Source: Schinkia azotoformans LMG 9581
Lineage (GTDB): Bacteria > Bacillota > Bacilli > Bacillales > Bacillaceae_J
NCBI RefSeq assembly: GCF_000307855.1
Contig: NZ_AJLR01000147.1
Coordinates: 1 to 64,000, forward strand
Direction: 5' to 3'
DNA: 64,000 bases
In this document: positions 9,279-16,501 of the stretch, in pieces
Layout: each line of letters begins with the position of its first letter
How positions within the stretch are numbered: the first letter of the stretch is position 1
Translations under genes and position numbers: made by a program
The notes under the pieces: model-generated
The model's input: only the letters and a program-made list of their open reading frames with translations
Databases searched by the model: none
Told to the model about the DNA's origin: nothing

Positions 9279-9431
9279 CTAATTGAAAAATTCTTTATAA
9301 CCATGTTGGTCTTTCTGTGCTTTAGAAAATTCACTTGAGAACTCTGTTGTCTCAATATTTGTTTGAAGACCATCATGGACCTTTTTTTTAGGAGTTTTCG
9401 ACTTTTTTCCTCTTCCAGCATGTTCAGCCAT
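9279..9431 (-). CDS. Small basic hydrophilic protein (50 aa)
   Basis: A 50-codon ORF starts at ATG 9431 with an excellent AAGAGGTGA ribosome site and ends at 9279, just before a strong terminator. The product begins MAEHAGRGKKSKTPKKK and ends HGYKEFFN. It has a lysine-rich N-terminal third, an acidic/serine middle and an aromatic end, with no membrane segment. The composition recalls the small hydrophilic proteins made in Bacillus spores, but I do not recognise the family. Start, ribosome site and terminator together make a real gene likely. Confidence 0.65.
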   Translation of the reverse strand: MAEHAGRGKKSKTPKKKVHDGLQTNIETTEFSSEFSKAQKDQHGYKEFFN

Positions 9432-9631
9432 CGTCTTCACCTCTTAAGTGAAATTTTGAAAACGCAGGACGTTTTCATCGATTCTAGTTTGTGAAATTGG
9501 GGCGACTTTATACTTTTAGAAAGTTAAAACTTTTTGCGACAACTACTGAAGTGTAAAAATATAAAAAGGGGGCATTATAATGATAGGTGGATCTATAGAG
9601 AGCAGAAAGAAGGGAGAGTCCCTCTCACACA

Positions 9632-9680
9632 GAAAAAGTGTCCAGCATTATTTTTTATCGATGCCAGACACTTTTTCTTC
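9632..9680. terminator. Imperfect hairpin between convergent small ORFs
   Basis: AGAAAAAGTGTC and GACACTTTTTCT form a 12-bp stem around about 22 bases, with T-runs on both sides. It probably terminates the Spo0E-like gene on the minus strand. Confidence 0.55.
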
Positions 9681-9686
9681 AGTCCT

Positions 9687-9869
9687 TCAAGCCGTTTGTT
9701 TATGATACAACTTATAATTTAAACGATTCAATAAAATATCAAGTTCTTGACTGCATTGTAATGTAAGCTTACTATTAATGCCGTAAGTAGCTGCATAATT
9801 GAACATTTGTTTTCTTTTTGTCTCTATCTGTTGTTGTAGTAACATAACGTTTCCTGTTACATTAGTCAT
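9687..9869 (-). CDS. Spo0E-like aspartyl-phosphate phosphatase
   Basis: The 60-residue protein fits the Spo0E family of small helical phosphatases, which dephosphorylate Spo0A~P and so delay sporulation. The family signature SxxLD is seen as SQELDILLNRL at about residues 41-51. The first half (LLQQQIETKRKQMFNYA) forms the other helix. The start at 9869 has GGGGAG upstream. A start at 9887 would overlap that ribosome site. Which response regulator it acts on cannot be told from sequence. Confidence 0.85.
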   Translation of the reverse strand: MTNVTGNVMLLQQQIETKRKQMFNYAATYGINSKLTLQCSQELDILLNRLNYKLYHKQTA

Positions 9870-10170
9870 TTGTTCTTCTCCCCGCAATTCCCTATAAAAA
9901 TAGTACTGTTTACTGTAAATCTATTATTACATATTTTGAAAAATAATATAATAGCTTCGACAAAACTAGTCATAATGCACTATAAAAAATGAAAAAGTGG
10001 AATTATTCGCTGCAAACTTCTATAATAAAAACAAATATATATATATATTATAAATAGACTTTGTGTCAAAACTATGACTATTTTGCTTTTAAAGTCGGTA
10101 TTTACTGGGAAATAGTCTATAATTAGGGAAAGATATAACAAAAGGAATATTAAGAGGAGATGAGCGGGGA
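9870..10170. other. About 300 bp intergenic region
   Basis: Very AT-rich, including an alternating TA run near 10036-10052. It should hold the promoters of the divergent Spo0E-like and DUF420 genes. No ORF, structured RNA or repeat recognised. Confidence 0.4.
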
Positions 10171-10707
10171 ATGAATGACCATTCTGTTAAAGAACGCAAT
10201 TTCACACCTATCATTGTATTGTTGACAATTGTAATCAATGCACTTGTAGCTTTTCTGTATTTTATGCCAAAATATGATACATTAAGCGATGTTGACTTAA
10301 CGATTTTGCCGTTTTTGAATGCTGTGTTCAACAGTTTTACGTTTGTATTTTTGGTAGCAGCTTTAGTATCAATTAAACAAAAAAATATTAAACTCCATAA
10401 GCGCTTTATATTAGCAGCATTTACAACGACTGCCCTCTTTTTAGTATCATACGTAACCTACCATGGCATGGCTGAATCGACTGCTTTTGGCGGAGAGGGA
10501 ATAATCCGATATGTGTATTATTTTATTCTATTAACTCATATCGTGTTATCGGCGGCCATTGTTCCGTTGGCATTAGTAACAGTTGCTAGAGGTTTCAATA
10601 TGAAGGTTGAAAAACATCGTAAAATAGCACGTTGGACAATGCCGATTTGGTTGTATGTAAGCTTAACGGGTGTCCTTGTTTACATTATGATTGCACCTTA
10701 TTACTAA
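10171..10707 (+). CDS. yozB: DUF420 membrane protein YozB (CtaM-like)
   Basis: The 178-residue protein has five predicted membrane helices (starting near residues 11, 45, 78, 118 and 155) and several histidines at membrane edges (KLHKRF, TYHGM, LTHIV, EKHRK). These are typical of DUF420. A DUF420 member in Staphylococcus (CtaM) is needed to mature haem-A-type terminal oxidases, so a role in cytochrome oxidase assembly is likely. Length equals B. subtilis YozB. The ATG follows GAGGAG and GGGGA. Monocistronic with its own terminator. Confidence 0.87.
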   Translation: MNDHSVKERNFTPIIVLLTIVINALVAFLYFMPKYDTLSDVDLTILPFLNAVFNSFTFVFLVAALVSIKQKNIKLHKRFILAAFTTTALFLVSYVTYHGMAESTAFGGEGIIRYVYYFILLTHIVLSAAIVPLALVTVARGFNMKVEKHRKIARWTMPIWLYVSLTGVLVYIMIAPYY

Positions 10708-10716
10708 ACTAAACGT

Positions 10717-10752
10717 AAAAAAGCTGTAAGACAATGGTCCTACAGCTTTTTT
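10717..10752. terminator. Bidirectional terminator after yozB
   Basis: Stem AAAAAAGCTGTA / TACAGCTTTTTT, 12 bp, between yozB and the convergent small membrane protein gene. Confidence 0.82.
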
Positions 10753-10776
10753 ACTTTATTTAGTGATATTATCACG

Positions 10777-10968
10777 TTAAATCCTTCCGACCCGTGACAT
10801 TTCTACTAGGGCAAATACGATGTTGATCATTAGAATAGCGATCAAAACAGGAATGAAGTTTAATAGATTTGTTTTGCTGAACTTTGCCGAAATCATCCCA
10901 ACCGCGTAGCCACAAACTAGTAATGCAATTAATGTGGCGAACATCATAATTGTATAAGTTACCGTCAT
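10777..10968 (-). CDS. Small membrane protein (63 aa)
   Basis: A 63-residue product has two hydrophobic segments (about residues 7-28 and 38-56) separated by a short basic loop (SAKFSKTN). The ATG is preceded by AAAGGGAGAGGG, an excellent ribosome site, which supports a real gene. It is convergent with yozB and shares its terminator. No family recognised. A partner for the DUF420 protein is possible but unsupported. Confidence 0.65.
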   Translation of the reverse strand: MTVTYTIMMFATLIALLVCGYAVGMISAKFSKTNLLNFIPVLIAILMINIVFALVEMSRVGRI

Positions 10969-11212
10969 CTTACCCTCTCCCTTTTAGGTATTAGTAATAA
11001 TACCCTGCTTAGTAATATTATACGGCATTAAGGGCTTAATAAATTTGTCGATTTTGTGACAAGTGTTTTTGGCGGGACAGTTATTCCTTGATTTAATAGG
11101 TTTACAATAAAATTAACATAAAATATTAAAAAAGTTTTAAATAAATATTTTTAAAATACACATAATGACTTTTGTGGTATAATAATATGTCGTTTGTCTT
11201 ATTCAATAAATG

Positions 11213-11251
11213 GCAGCAGTTCGAAAAATCCTGCTTTAAAAAACTAAGGAG
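11213..11251 (+). promoter_or_regulatory. preQ1-I riboswitch
   Basis: A five-pair stem AGCAG (11215-11219) / CTGCT (11231-11235) encloses TTCGAAAAATC. It is followed by the diagnostic A-rich tail TTAAAAAACTA, which folds back into the loop when preQ1 is bound. The tail runs directly into AAGGAG, the ribosome site of the next gene. Ligand binding should therefore hide the ribosome site (translational control). The compact size and the AAAAAACTAAGGAG layout match the preQ1-I class. Confidence 0.85.
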
Positions 11252-11262
11252 ATGAATATAAA

Positions 11263-11664
11263 ATGAAAGAAAATTACTATTTGCCAAGATCCGGTCCAAT
11301 GCCAAGACCAGGAAGTGTTGAGGAAAGCCGTGAAGTATTAAAGGGTGAAGCATTTCCAGCACCAAATGTACAACAAATAACATTCAGAGCAATGGAATTT
11401 ACCGCTGTATGTCCCAAAACAGGGCAACCGGATTTTGGACGTGTTGAGATTTCCTATGTTCCGAATGAACTATGTATTGAATCTAAGTCGTTAAAATTTT
11501 ATCTATGGTCTTATCGTGATCATGGTGCCTATTGTGAATCGTTGGCGGCCAATATTGCTGATGATATTGTTTATGCGATCAATCCGAAAAAGGTTGTTGT
11601 TACTGTTTACCAAACAGCTAGAGGCGGCATTGAATTAGAGACTCAAGCGATTAGAGAAAATTAA
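11263..11664 (+). CDS. queF: QueF-like preQ0 reductase (7-cyano-7-deazaguanine reductase)
   Basis: The 133-residue protein has the unimodular QueF fold signatures: catalytic Cys50 and Asp57 in VCPKTGQPDF, and the NADPH-binding ESKSLK motif at 73-78. QueF reduces preQ0 to preQ1 in queuosine synthesis. Two points are odd. The residue before the conserved Glu92 is Cys91 where QueF proteins normally have His (Y-C-E instead of F-H-E). It also lacks the C-terminal extension of B. subtilis QueF (165 aa). A preQ1 riboswitch overlaps its ribosome site, so the pathway assignment is well supported even if activity may be altered. No queCDE genes are adjacent. Confidence 0.82.
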   Translation: MKENYYLPRSGPMPRPGSVEESREVLKGEAFPAPNVQQITFRAMEFTAVCPKTGQPDFGRVEISYVPNELCIESKSLKFYLWSYRDHGAYCESLAANIADDIVYAINPKKVVVTVYQTARGGIELETQAIREN

Positions 11665-11694
11665 AAGGAGAACCATATCGGTTCTCCTTTTTTG
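11663..11694 (+). terminator. Terminator of queF-like gene
   Basis: AAAAGGAGAACC / GGTTCTCCTTTTTT hairpin with a 5-nt loop, overlapping the stop codon region. Confidence 0.85.
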
Positions 11695-11786
11695 CGCTTC
11701 TATGTTTAGCTCCAGCGCCTATCGCCTAGCAAACTTCAGGACTCCTCCAGTTTGTACGGCGATGAGCAAGGCGCTTGCGCTTTTCT
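11695..11786 (-). repeat. Dispersed ~90-bp palindromic repeat (full copy)
   Basis: Read on the minus strand it is nearly identical to 36942-37030. It holds a central inverted repeat (ATCGCCGTACAAACT against AGTTTGCTAGGCGAT, two mismatches here), outer GCGCC/GGCGC arms and a GCGCAAGCGC end. It sits between the queF terminator and the ribH stop codon. Confidence 0.75.
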
Positions 11787-11788
11787 AT

Positions 11789-12256
11789 TTACCCTAAGTT
11801 TTTCATTAAGTTTGCCATTTCAATTGCCGCAACAGCGGTATCCCAGCCTTTATTTCCGGCTTTCGTACCGGCTCTTTCGATAGCTTGTTCAATATTTTCA
11901 GTTGTTACAACACCGAAAATAACCGGGATTCCTGAAGACATTCCTGCTTGAGATACACCTTTAGCAGCCTCATTGCAAACATAGTCATAATGTGTGGTTG
12001 CTCCACGAATTACAGTGCCCAAAGTAATGACAGCGTCATAATTTCCGGACTCAGCCATTTTTTTCGCCACTAGTGGCAGTTCGAATGCACCCGGTACCCA
12101 GGCAACGTCAACCGCATCATCATCAACGCCATGTCTTTTTAAAGCGTCCTGTGCGCCTGTTAGCAATTTTCCTGTAATAAATTCATTAAAACGTGATACG
12201 ACGATCCCTACTCTAATTCCTGTCCCTACTAAATTACCTTCGAAAACTTTCCCCAT
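11789..12256 (-). CDS. ribH: 6,7-dimethyl-8-ribityllumazine synthase
   Basis: The 155-residue enzyme condenses 5-amino-6-ribitylaminouracil with dihydroxybutanone phosphate to give lumazine, the penultimate step of riboflavin synthesis. [17 protein letters not shown], the [14 protein letters not shown] stretch with its conserved histidine, and GNKGWDTA are all family signatures. It forms icosahedral capsids around riboflavin synthase in Bacillus. It is the last gene of the rib operon, 16 nt after ribBA, with AGGAGG before the ATG. Confidence 0.97.
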   Translation of the reverse strand: MGKVFEGNLVGTGIRVGIVVSRFNEFITGKLLTGAQDALKRHGVDDDAVDVAWVPGAFELPLVAKKMAESGNYDAVITLGTVIRGATTHYDYVCNEAAKGVSQAGMSSGIPVIFGVVTTENIEQAIERAGTKAGNKGWDTAVAAIEMANLMKNLG

Positions 12257-12272
12257 GACGAATTCCTCCTAA

Positions 12273-13466
12273 TTAGAATTTAAGCATATGTCCAAGCTTT
12301 TCATATTTTGTTTTTAAATAATTTGCATTTTCATTTCGTGCCGGTATTTGGATTGGCACGCGTTCTACAATTGTTAAATCATACCCTTCAAGACCAGCAA
12401 TTTTGCGAGGATTATTCGTTAATAAGCGCATATTTTTTATTCCAAGATCTTTTAAAATTTGGGCGCCAATCCCGTATTCACGGAGATCTGGAGCAAAGCC
12501 AAGTTTCTCGTTTGCTTCAACTGTATCATAGCCTTCTTCCTGTAGTTTATACGCTCTTAACTTGTTTAATAAACCGATGCCACGCCCCTCTTGTCTCATA
12601 TACAAAAGGACGCCTTTTCCTTCCTCTTCAATTTGCGAAAGGGCAGCGTGTAGCTGTGGTCCGCAATCACAGCGGTATGAACCGAAAACGTCGCCTGTTA
12701 AGCATTCGGAATGAACACGTACTAATACCGGCTCATCTCCGCTTACATCACCTTTCACTAGGGCAACATGTTCCTTGGAATCGACAATATTGGAGTAGCC
12801 GTAGGCTTTGAATTCCCCGAATTCAGTTGGAAGGGTAATTTCAATTTCTCGTGTTACAAGCTGCTCTTTATGATTGCGGTACTTAATTAAATCCTTGATC
12901 GTAATCATTTTCAAATTGAATTCATCTGCAATTAGACGAAGATCCGGAACCCTTGCCATCGTTCCGTCTTCTTTGATAATTTCACAAATAACACCGGCGG
13001 GCGCTTCCCCGCAAAGTCTCGCTAAATCCACCGCAGCCTCAGTATGACCAGCCCTTCGTAAAACACCGCCCTCTTTCGCAATTAACGGAAAGATATGACC
13101 GGGTCTTTTGAAATCACTAGCTTTTGAATTTGGATTAATTAATTGTTGGACCGTAGTTGCTCTTTCGAAAGCACTGATGCCTGTTGTTGATGTTTTATGA
13201 TCAACACTGACAGTAAATGCGGTTCCGTGTGGGTCCGTGTTTCGGTTAACCATTGGGACTAAATTAAGAGTGCGGGCTATCTCTTCAGATATTGGAGCAC
13301 AAACAAGTCCGCGCCCGTGCTTAATCATAAAGTTGATTGTTTCAGGTGTTGTCTTTGAAGCTAATGCTACAAAATCACCTTCATTTTCTCGATCTTCGTC
13401 ATCACAAACGATGACAACATTACCTTGGATAAGCTCATTAATGGCTTCTTCAATCGTATCAAACAT
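12273..13466 (-). CDS. ribBA: Bifunctional DHBP synthase / GTP cyclohydrolase II
   Basis: The 397-residue protein fuses two riboflavin-entry enzymes. Residues about 1-200 form 3,4-dihydroxy-2-butanone-4-phosphate synthase ([11 protein letters not shown] motif and [12 protein letters not shown]). Residues about 205-397 form GTP cyclohydrolase II, with the zinc cysteines in [15 protein letters not shown], then RQEGRGIGL. Both halves keep their catalytic signatures and total length is normal. It is the third gene of the operon, behind ribE. Confidence 0.97.
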   Translation of the reverse strand: MFDTIEEAINELIQGNVVIVCDDEDRENEGDFVALASKTTPETINFMIKHGRGLVCAPISEEIARTLNLVPMVNRNTDPHGTAFTVSVDHKTSTTGISAFERATTVQQLINPNSKASDFKRPGHIFPLIAKEGGVLRRAGHTEAAVDLARLCGEAPAGVICEIIKEDGTMARVPDLRLIADEFNLKMITIKDLIKYRNHKEQLVTREIEITLPTEFGEFKAYGYSNIVDSKEHVALVKGDVSGDEPVLVRVHSECLTGDVFGSYRCDCGPQLHAALSQIEEEGKGVLLYMRQEGRGIGLLNKLRAYKLQEEGYDTVEANEKLGFAPDLREYGIGAQILKDLGIKNMRLLTNNPRKIAGLEGYDLTIVERVPIQIPARNENANYLKTKYEKLGHMLKF

Positions 13467-13491
13467 GTTCCATCACTCACTTTCGTTACCT

Positions 13492-14142
13492 TTATTTATA
13501 GCCGTTTTCTTCCAAAAAAGCTTCGGTAATTGTACTTCCCGTTTTGTTCATCCTGTCTTTTGATAAAAATTTTTCTATATATTTCCCTAAAATATCACAT
13601 TCAATATTGACGATATCTCCAGGTGTTTTAGCACCGAGGATCGTTTCAGAAAGAGTGTGTGGGATAAGTGATATCGTAAATGATTTATCACTTAGACCAA
13701 AAATCGTAAGGCTTGTACCATCGACTGTGACAGATCCTTTAAGAAGCATATATTGCAGCAATTCCTCATTTACTTCAATTTCATAATAAACAGCATTGGA
13801 TACAGGCTTCTTCGAAATGATTGTACCGATTCCATCAACATGGCCTGAAACGAAATGTCCTCCAAATCGTCCGTTAGCGGCCATTGCCCTTTCAAGGTTG
13901 ACTTTAGACCCGTTGGTGAGATCCCGTAATGAAGTGGCCTTTACCGTTTCCGGCATTAAATCGACTGAGAATGTATGTTTATCAAAGGTCATTACAGTAA
14001 GACAAACGCCGTTAACTGCAATGCTGTCGCCTAAGTGAACATCCTCTAGTATTTTAGGAGCTTGAATCGACATTTTAATTGCATCACCCGATTTTGTTAT
14101 CGATTTAACTGTTCCCTTTTCTTCAACAATTCCGGTAAACAT
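13492..14142 (-). CDS. ribE: Riboflavin synthase alpha chain
   Basis: The 216-residue enzyme dismutates two lumazines to riboflavin. It shows the internal duplication of the family: MFTGIVEEKG starts the first barrel, the second begins near residue 97, and NGVCLTV / DGTSLTI form the paired substrate loops. The C-terminal 20 residues are a trimerising helix. The ATG starts one base after the ribD stop, with an AAAGGAGG site inside the end of ribD, so translation is probably coupled. Confidence 0.96.
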   Translation of the reverse strand: MFTGIVEEKGTVKSITKSGDAIKMSIQAPKILEDVHLGDSIAVNGVCLTVMTFDKHTFSVDLMPETVKATSLRDLTNGSKVNLERAMAANGRFGGHFVSGHVDGIGTIISKKPVSNAVYYEIEVNEELLQYMLLKGSVTVDGTSLTIFGLSDKSFTISLIPHTLSETILGAKTPGDIVNIECDILGKYIEKFLSKDRMNKTGSTITEAFLEENGYK

Positions 14143-14143
14143 T

Positions 14144-15238
14144 TTACTCCTCCTTTCGGATAGGCTTTGAGATTATTTTTATATCCGGTCCGATTGTTTC
14201 TATGGATTTTATTTGTAAAGAAAGGACTTCGTTCATTTTTTCAAAGCCTTCCCCGCCAATAGATGTAGGTGCTGATGTCCCTCCAATTATTTTGGGAGCT
14301 ATATAGGTAATGACTTGATTGATCGCTTTAGCCTTAATAAAGCTGCCGTTGATTTGTGAACCACCCTCAACAAATAGGGAGGTAATTCCTTTTTCAGCAA
14401 GAAGCTTCAGAACGTTATGAATGTTCAGTGTATCAAACGACATTTCAATGACCTGAGCTTGTTTTTCATTCATGGTCTGAATTTTCTCAGCGGCAGCATT
14501 TTTTCCAACGATAATCCATGTTGGTGCTTTGTTATCGTTTACTATTTTTGCACCCGGCGGTGTTCTTAAATTCGTATCAAGAATGATGCGAATCGGATTT
14601 TTGCCGCCTAATGGAAGTCTTGTTGTTAATTCGGGGTCGTCCTTGATAATTGTATTTACACCGACTAATATCCCATCATGCTGATGTCTGTATTTATGAA
14701 CATCCAGTCTAGATTCTTCGCTTGTAATCCACTTGCTTTCACCTGAAACAGTTGCAATTTTTCCGTCAAGACTTGTCGCTGATTTTAATGTGACATAGGG
14801 CATCCCGGTTGAGATGTAGTGAAAGAATACTTCGTTTAGCTGTTCCGCTTCTTCTCGTAAAATGCCGACATCTACCTCAATTCCAGCTTTTCTCAGCTTT
14901 TCAATTCCCTTCCCAGCTACAAGTGGATTCGGATCAGTAGATGCTATAACTACTCTTTTTACTTCACTTTTTATTAAGAGATCAGCACAAGGGGGGGTTC
15001 GTCCATGATGACTGCACGGTTCTAATGTCACATAAATAGTAGCACCTTTTGCTTTATCTCCGGCCATATTTATCGCATGAACCTCAGCATGCGGTTCGCC
15101 CGCTTTCAAGTGGGCCCCCATTCCGACTATTTGGTTCTCTTTGACCACTACCGCCCCAACAAGTGGATTTGGGCTTGTCTGACCGTTCGTATTTGCCGCA
15201 AGCTCAATCGCTAATCTCATATAATCTTGGTCCGTCAT
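14144..15238 (-). CDS. ribD: Bifunctional pyrimidine deaminase/reductase RibD
   Basis: The 364-residue protein has an N-terminal deaminase (zinc motif HAEVHAI then EPCSHHGRTPPC, about residues 49-83) and a C-terminal reductase (about 145-360, with the GGSQING and NADPH-binding stretches). It performs the second and third steps of riboflavin synthesis. It is the first gene of ribD-ribE-ribBA-ribH, behind an FMN riboswitch whose terminator lies about 190 nt before the ATG. A ribosome site AAAAGGTGA is present. Confidence 0.96.
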   Translation of the reverse strand: MTDQDYMRLAIELAANTNGQTSPNPLVGAVVVKENQIVGMGAHLKAGEPHAEVHAINMAGDKAKGATIYVTLEPCSHHGRTPPCADLLIKSEVKRVVIASTDPNPLVAGKGIEKLRKAGIEVDVGILREEAEQLNEVFFHYISTGMPYVTLKSATSLDGKIATVSGESKWITSEESRLDVHKYRHQHDGILVGVNTIIKDDPELTTRLPLGGKNPIRIILDTNLRTPPGAKIVNDNKAPTWIIVGKNAAAEKIQTMNEKQAQVIEMSFDTLNIHNVLKLLAEKGITSLFVEGGSQINGSFIKAKAINQVITYIAPKIIGGTSAPTSIGGEGFEKMNEVLSLQIKSIETIGPDIKIISKPIRKEE

Positions 15239-15272
15239 CGTATCACCTTTTTCAGTGTAAATGCATAATTAC

Positions 15273-15354
15273 TATTGTGGGTTGGTATTCCTGAACGAGC
15301 CTTTGCTCTTGCACTTTAGAGCAACAGCGAAGTGAAGGGATGCCAACCCACAAT
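15273..15354 (-). repeat. 82-bp inverted repeat in the ribD leader
   Basis: Outer arms ATTGTGGGTTGG and CCAACCCACAAT are perfect over 12 bp and extend imperfectly. The interior contains a second 7-bp hairpin TTGCTCT / AGAGCAA. It lies between the riboswitch terminator and the ribD start codon and has no T-tail, so it is not a standard terminator. Confidence 0.6.
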
Positions 15355-15419
15355 TCTCATACTAGGTTGTCCGATCACTTTAGGGAGCGATAATCGACTT
15401 ATGGAATAATTGGCTATAC

Positions 15420-15451
15420 AAAAAGACCCTTAGAATGATTTCCAAGGGTCT
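15420..15451 (-). terminator. FMN-riboswitch expression-platform terminator
   Basis: On the minus strand AGACCCTTGGAA / TTCTAAGGGTCT forms a hairpin followed by TTTTTG. Its position downstream of the FMN aptamer and upstream of ribD fits ligand-dependent premature termination. Confidence 0.8.
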
Positions 15452-15569
15452 CGAAATAAACAAATAAATATGAAAGCCAAAAATAAGTACAGAAAATAAA
15501 TGTTCAAAAATTGCGCGTCAAATAAAATACACCATAGCGTATTCCATGACAACTTGAACTATCTGCCTT

Positions 15570-15820
15570 TACATTCTCTTCTCCCATCCAGACTGTAACT
15601 GTCGGCCCTGGATTCACACCAGCTCCTGCCAATCAAATGCGCCTTGGCGTATTTGCGCCCAGCGGATATTATCGAGCTACCATGCTCGAAAAACTACCTT
15701 TAAAAATCTGAGGCATCCGCCGGAGGCTTTAACTTCATTTATGAAGTTATATGGCTCGCGGGCTTATTAGTATATGTACTACATCACCGCCGATTGGGAA
15801 TTTCACCCGACCCCGAAGAA
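15570..15820 (-). promoter_or_regulatory. FMN riboswitch (RFN element)
   Basis: Read on the minus strand, all conserved blocks appear in order: GGGGTCGGGTGAAATTCCC, CGGCGGTGAT, GCCCGCGAGC, CCGGCGGATGCCTCAG, then GAATCCAGGGCCGACAGT and CAGTCTGGATGGGAGAAG. FMN binding would favour the downstream terminator and shut off the rib operon. The aptamer is slightly longer than usual because of a variable arm around 15680-15750. Confidence 0.96.
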
Positions 15821-16046
15821 AAAATATTCAATTACTTATATTAACTATATCTTACCTTTATTAAAAATTACAAGTATTTTCGTTTCCTTCGTGATAATAA
15901 GTGTTTTTACAACGTAAATCGTCAGGATATACACTTTTGCTGTCTCTAAATGTCTGAATAATACGATGAGATGGGGGTGTTCAGTACTAGGTATTGTATG
16001 AATAATTAATATAGTACCAAGTAATAAAAGAAAGGAGTGAGAATGG

Positions 16047-16388
16047 TTGTTCCAAACACTTGTATGGAATGATAATATTTCTCTAAGTAACATTGATCGA
16101 TTCGAAAAGTCAATCAAAAGGCTTCTTTACGCAAATTTAAACGGCCTTATTTTAAATCTTGAAAATGTATCTTATATGAATGAATGTGCCCTAGGTATTA
16201 TTGCGGATTCAATTAAAGAAGCTAAAGAGATGAACAAGGAACTTGTGATTATTAATAATACAACAACAATAAGAACGATATTTGAGATTGTTCGTTTCTA
16301 TTCAATTGTACAAGTGTTTTCATATGAGCGTGATGCGCTTCACTATTTGGAAGACTACTTTTCTTCGACAACACGGAAAGTAGTTTAA
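16047..16388 (+). CDS. STAS-domain anti-sigma antagonist-like protein with Glu at the phospho-site
   Basis: The 113-residue single STAS domain is of the SpoIIAA/RsbV type. In such proteins, a serine in D-S-S/T-G-L-G is phosphorylated by a partner kinase, which turns off binding. Here the segment is Y-M-N-E46-C-A-L-G, so the serine is replaced by glutamate. This would mimic the phosphorylated state. The TTG start at 16047 has a perfect AAAGGAGTGA site. The ATG at 16043 runs quickly to a stop. It opens the signalling cluster and is a paralogue of the STAS protein at 23553 (shared LGxIADS and KELV segments). Confidence 0.85.
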   Translation: MFQTLVWNDNISLSNIDRFEKSIKRLLYANLNGLILNLENVSYMNECALGIIADSIKEAKEMNKELVIINNTTTIRTIFEIVRFYSIVQVFSYERDALHYLEDYFSSTTRKVV

Positions 16389-16393
16389 CAAAC

Positions 16394-16493
16394 GCCCCTT
16401 TATCACAAAAAATCCATAATTATTTTATCTTGTAAAATTAAAATTTGGTAGAATATAGATATATTTGATATATTGCATTTTTGATAAAGGGGC
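16394..16493 (+). promoter_or_regulatory. Long-range inverted repeat masking the regulator's ribosome site
   Basis: GCCCCTTTATCA (16394-16405) is the perfect 12-bp complement of TGATAAAGGGGC (16482-16493), which contains the AAAGGGG ribosome site of the LuxR-type gene. Transcripts read through from the STAS gene could fold and hide the site. Transcripts starting inside the 76-nt AT-rich loop would leave it open. The pairing is seen; the regulation is inferred. Confidence 0.5.
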
Positions 16494-16501
16494 TAAAGAA
16501 G

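Noticed and set aside
9580-9705. 41-codon plus-strand ORF with an AAAAGGGGG ribosome site
   Set aside because: Its second half lies in the terminator hairpin and overlaps the convergent Spo0E-like gene; the product has no recognisable pattern. Possible but not supported enough.
12308-12811. 167-codon plus-strand ORF inside ribBA
   Set aside because: Opposite-strand shadow of a gene with clear GTP cyclohydrolase motifs; no ribosome site and no recognisable protein pattern.
15845-16117. 90-codon minus-strand ORF between the FMN riboswitch and the STAS gene
   Set aside because: It overlaps the STAS start and its ribosome site, lies over the promoter end of the riboswitch leader and has no convincing start signal.
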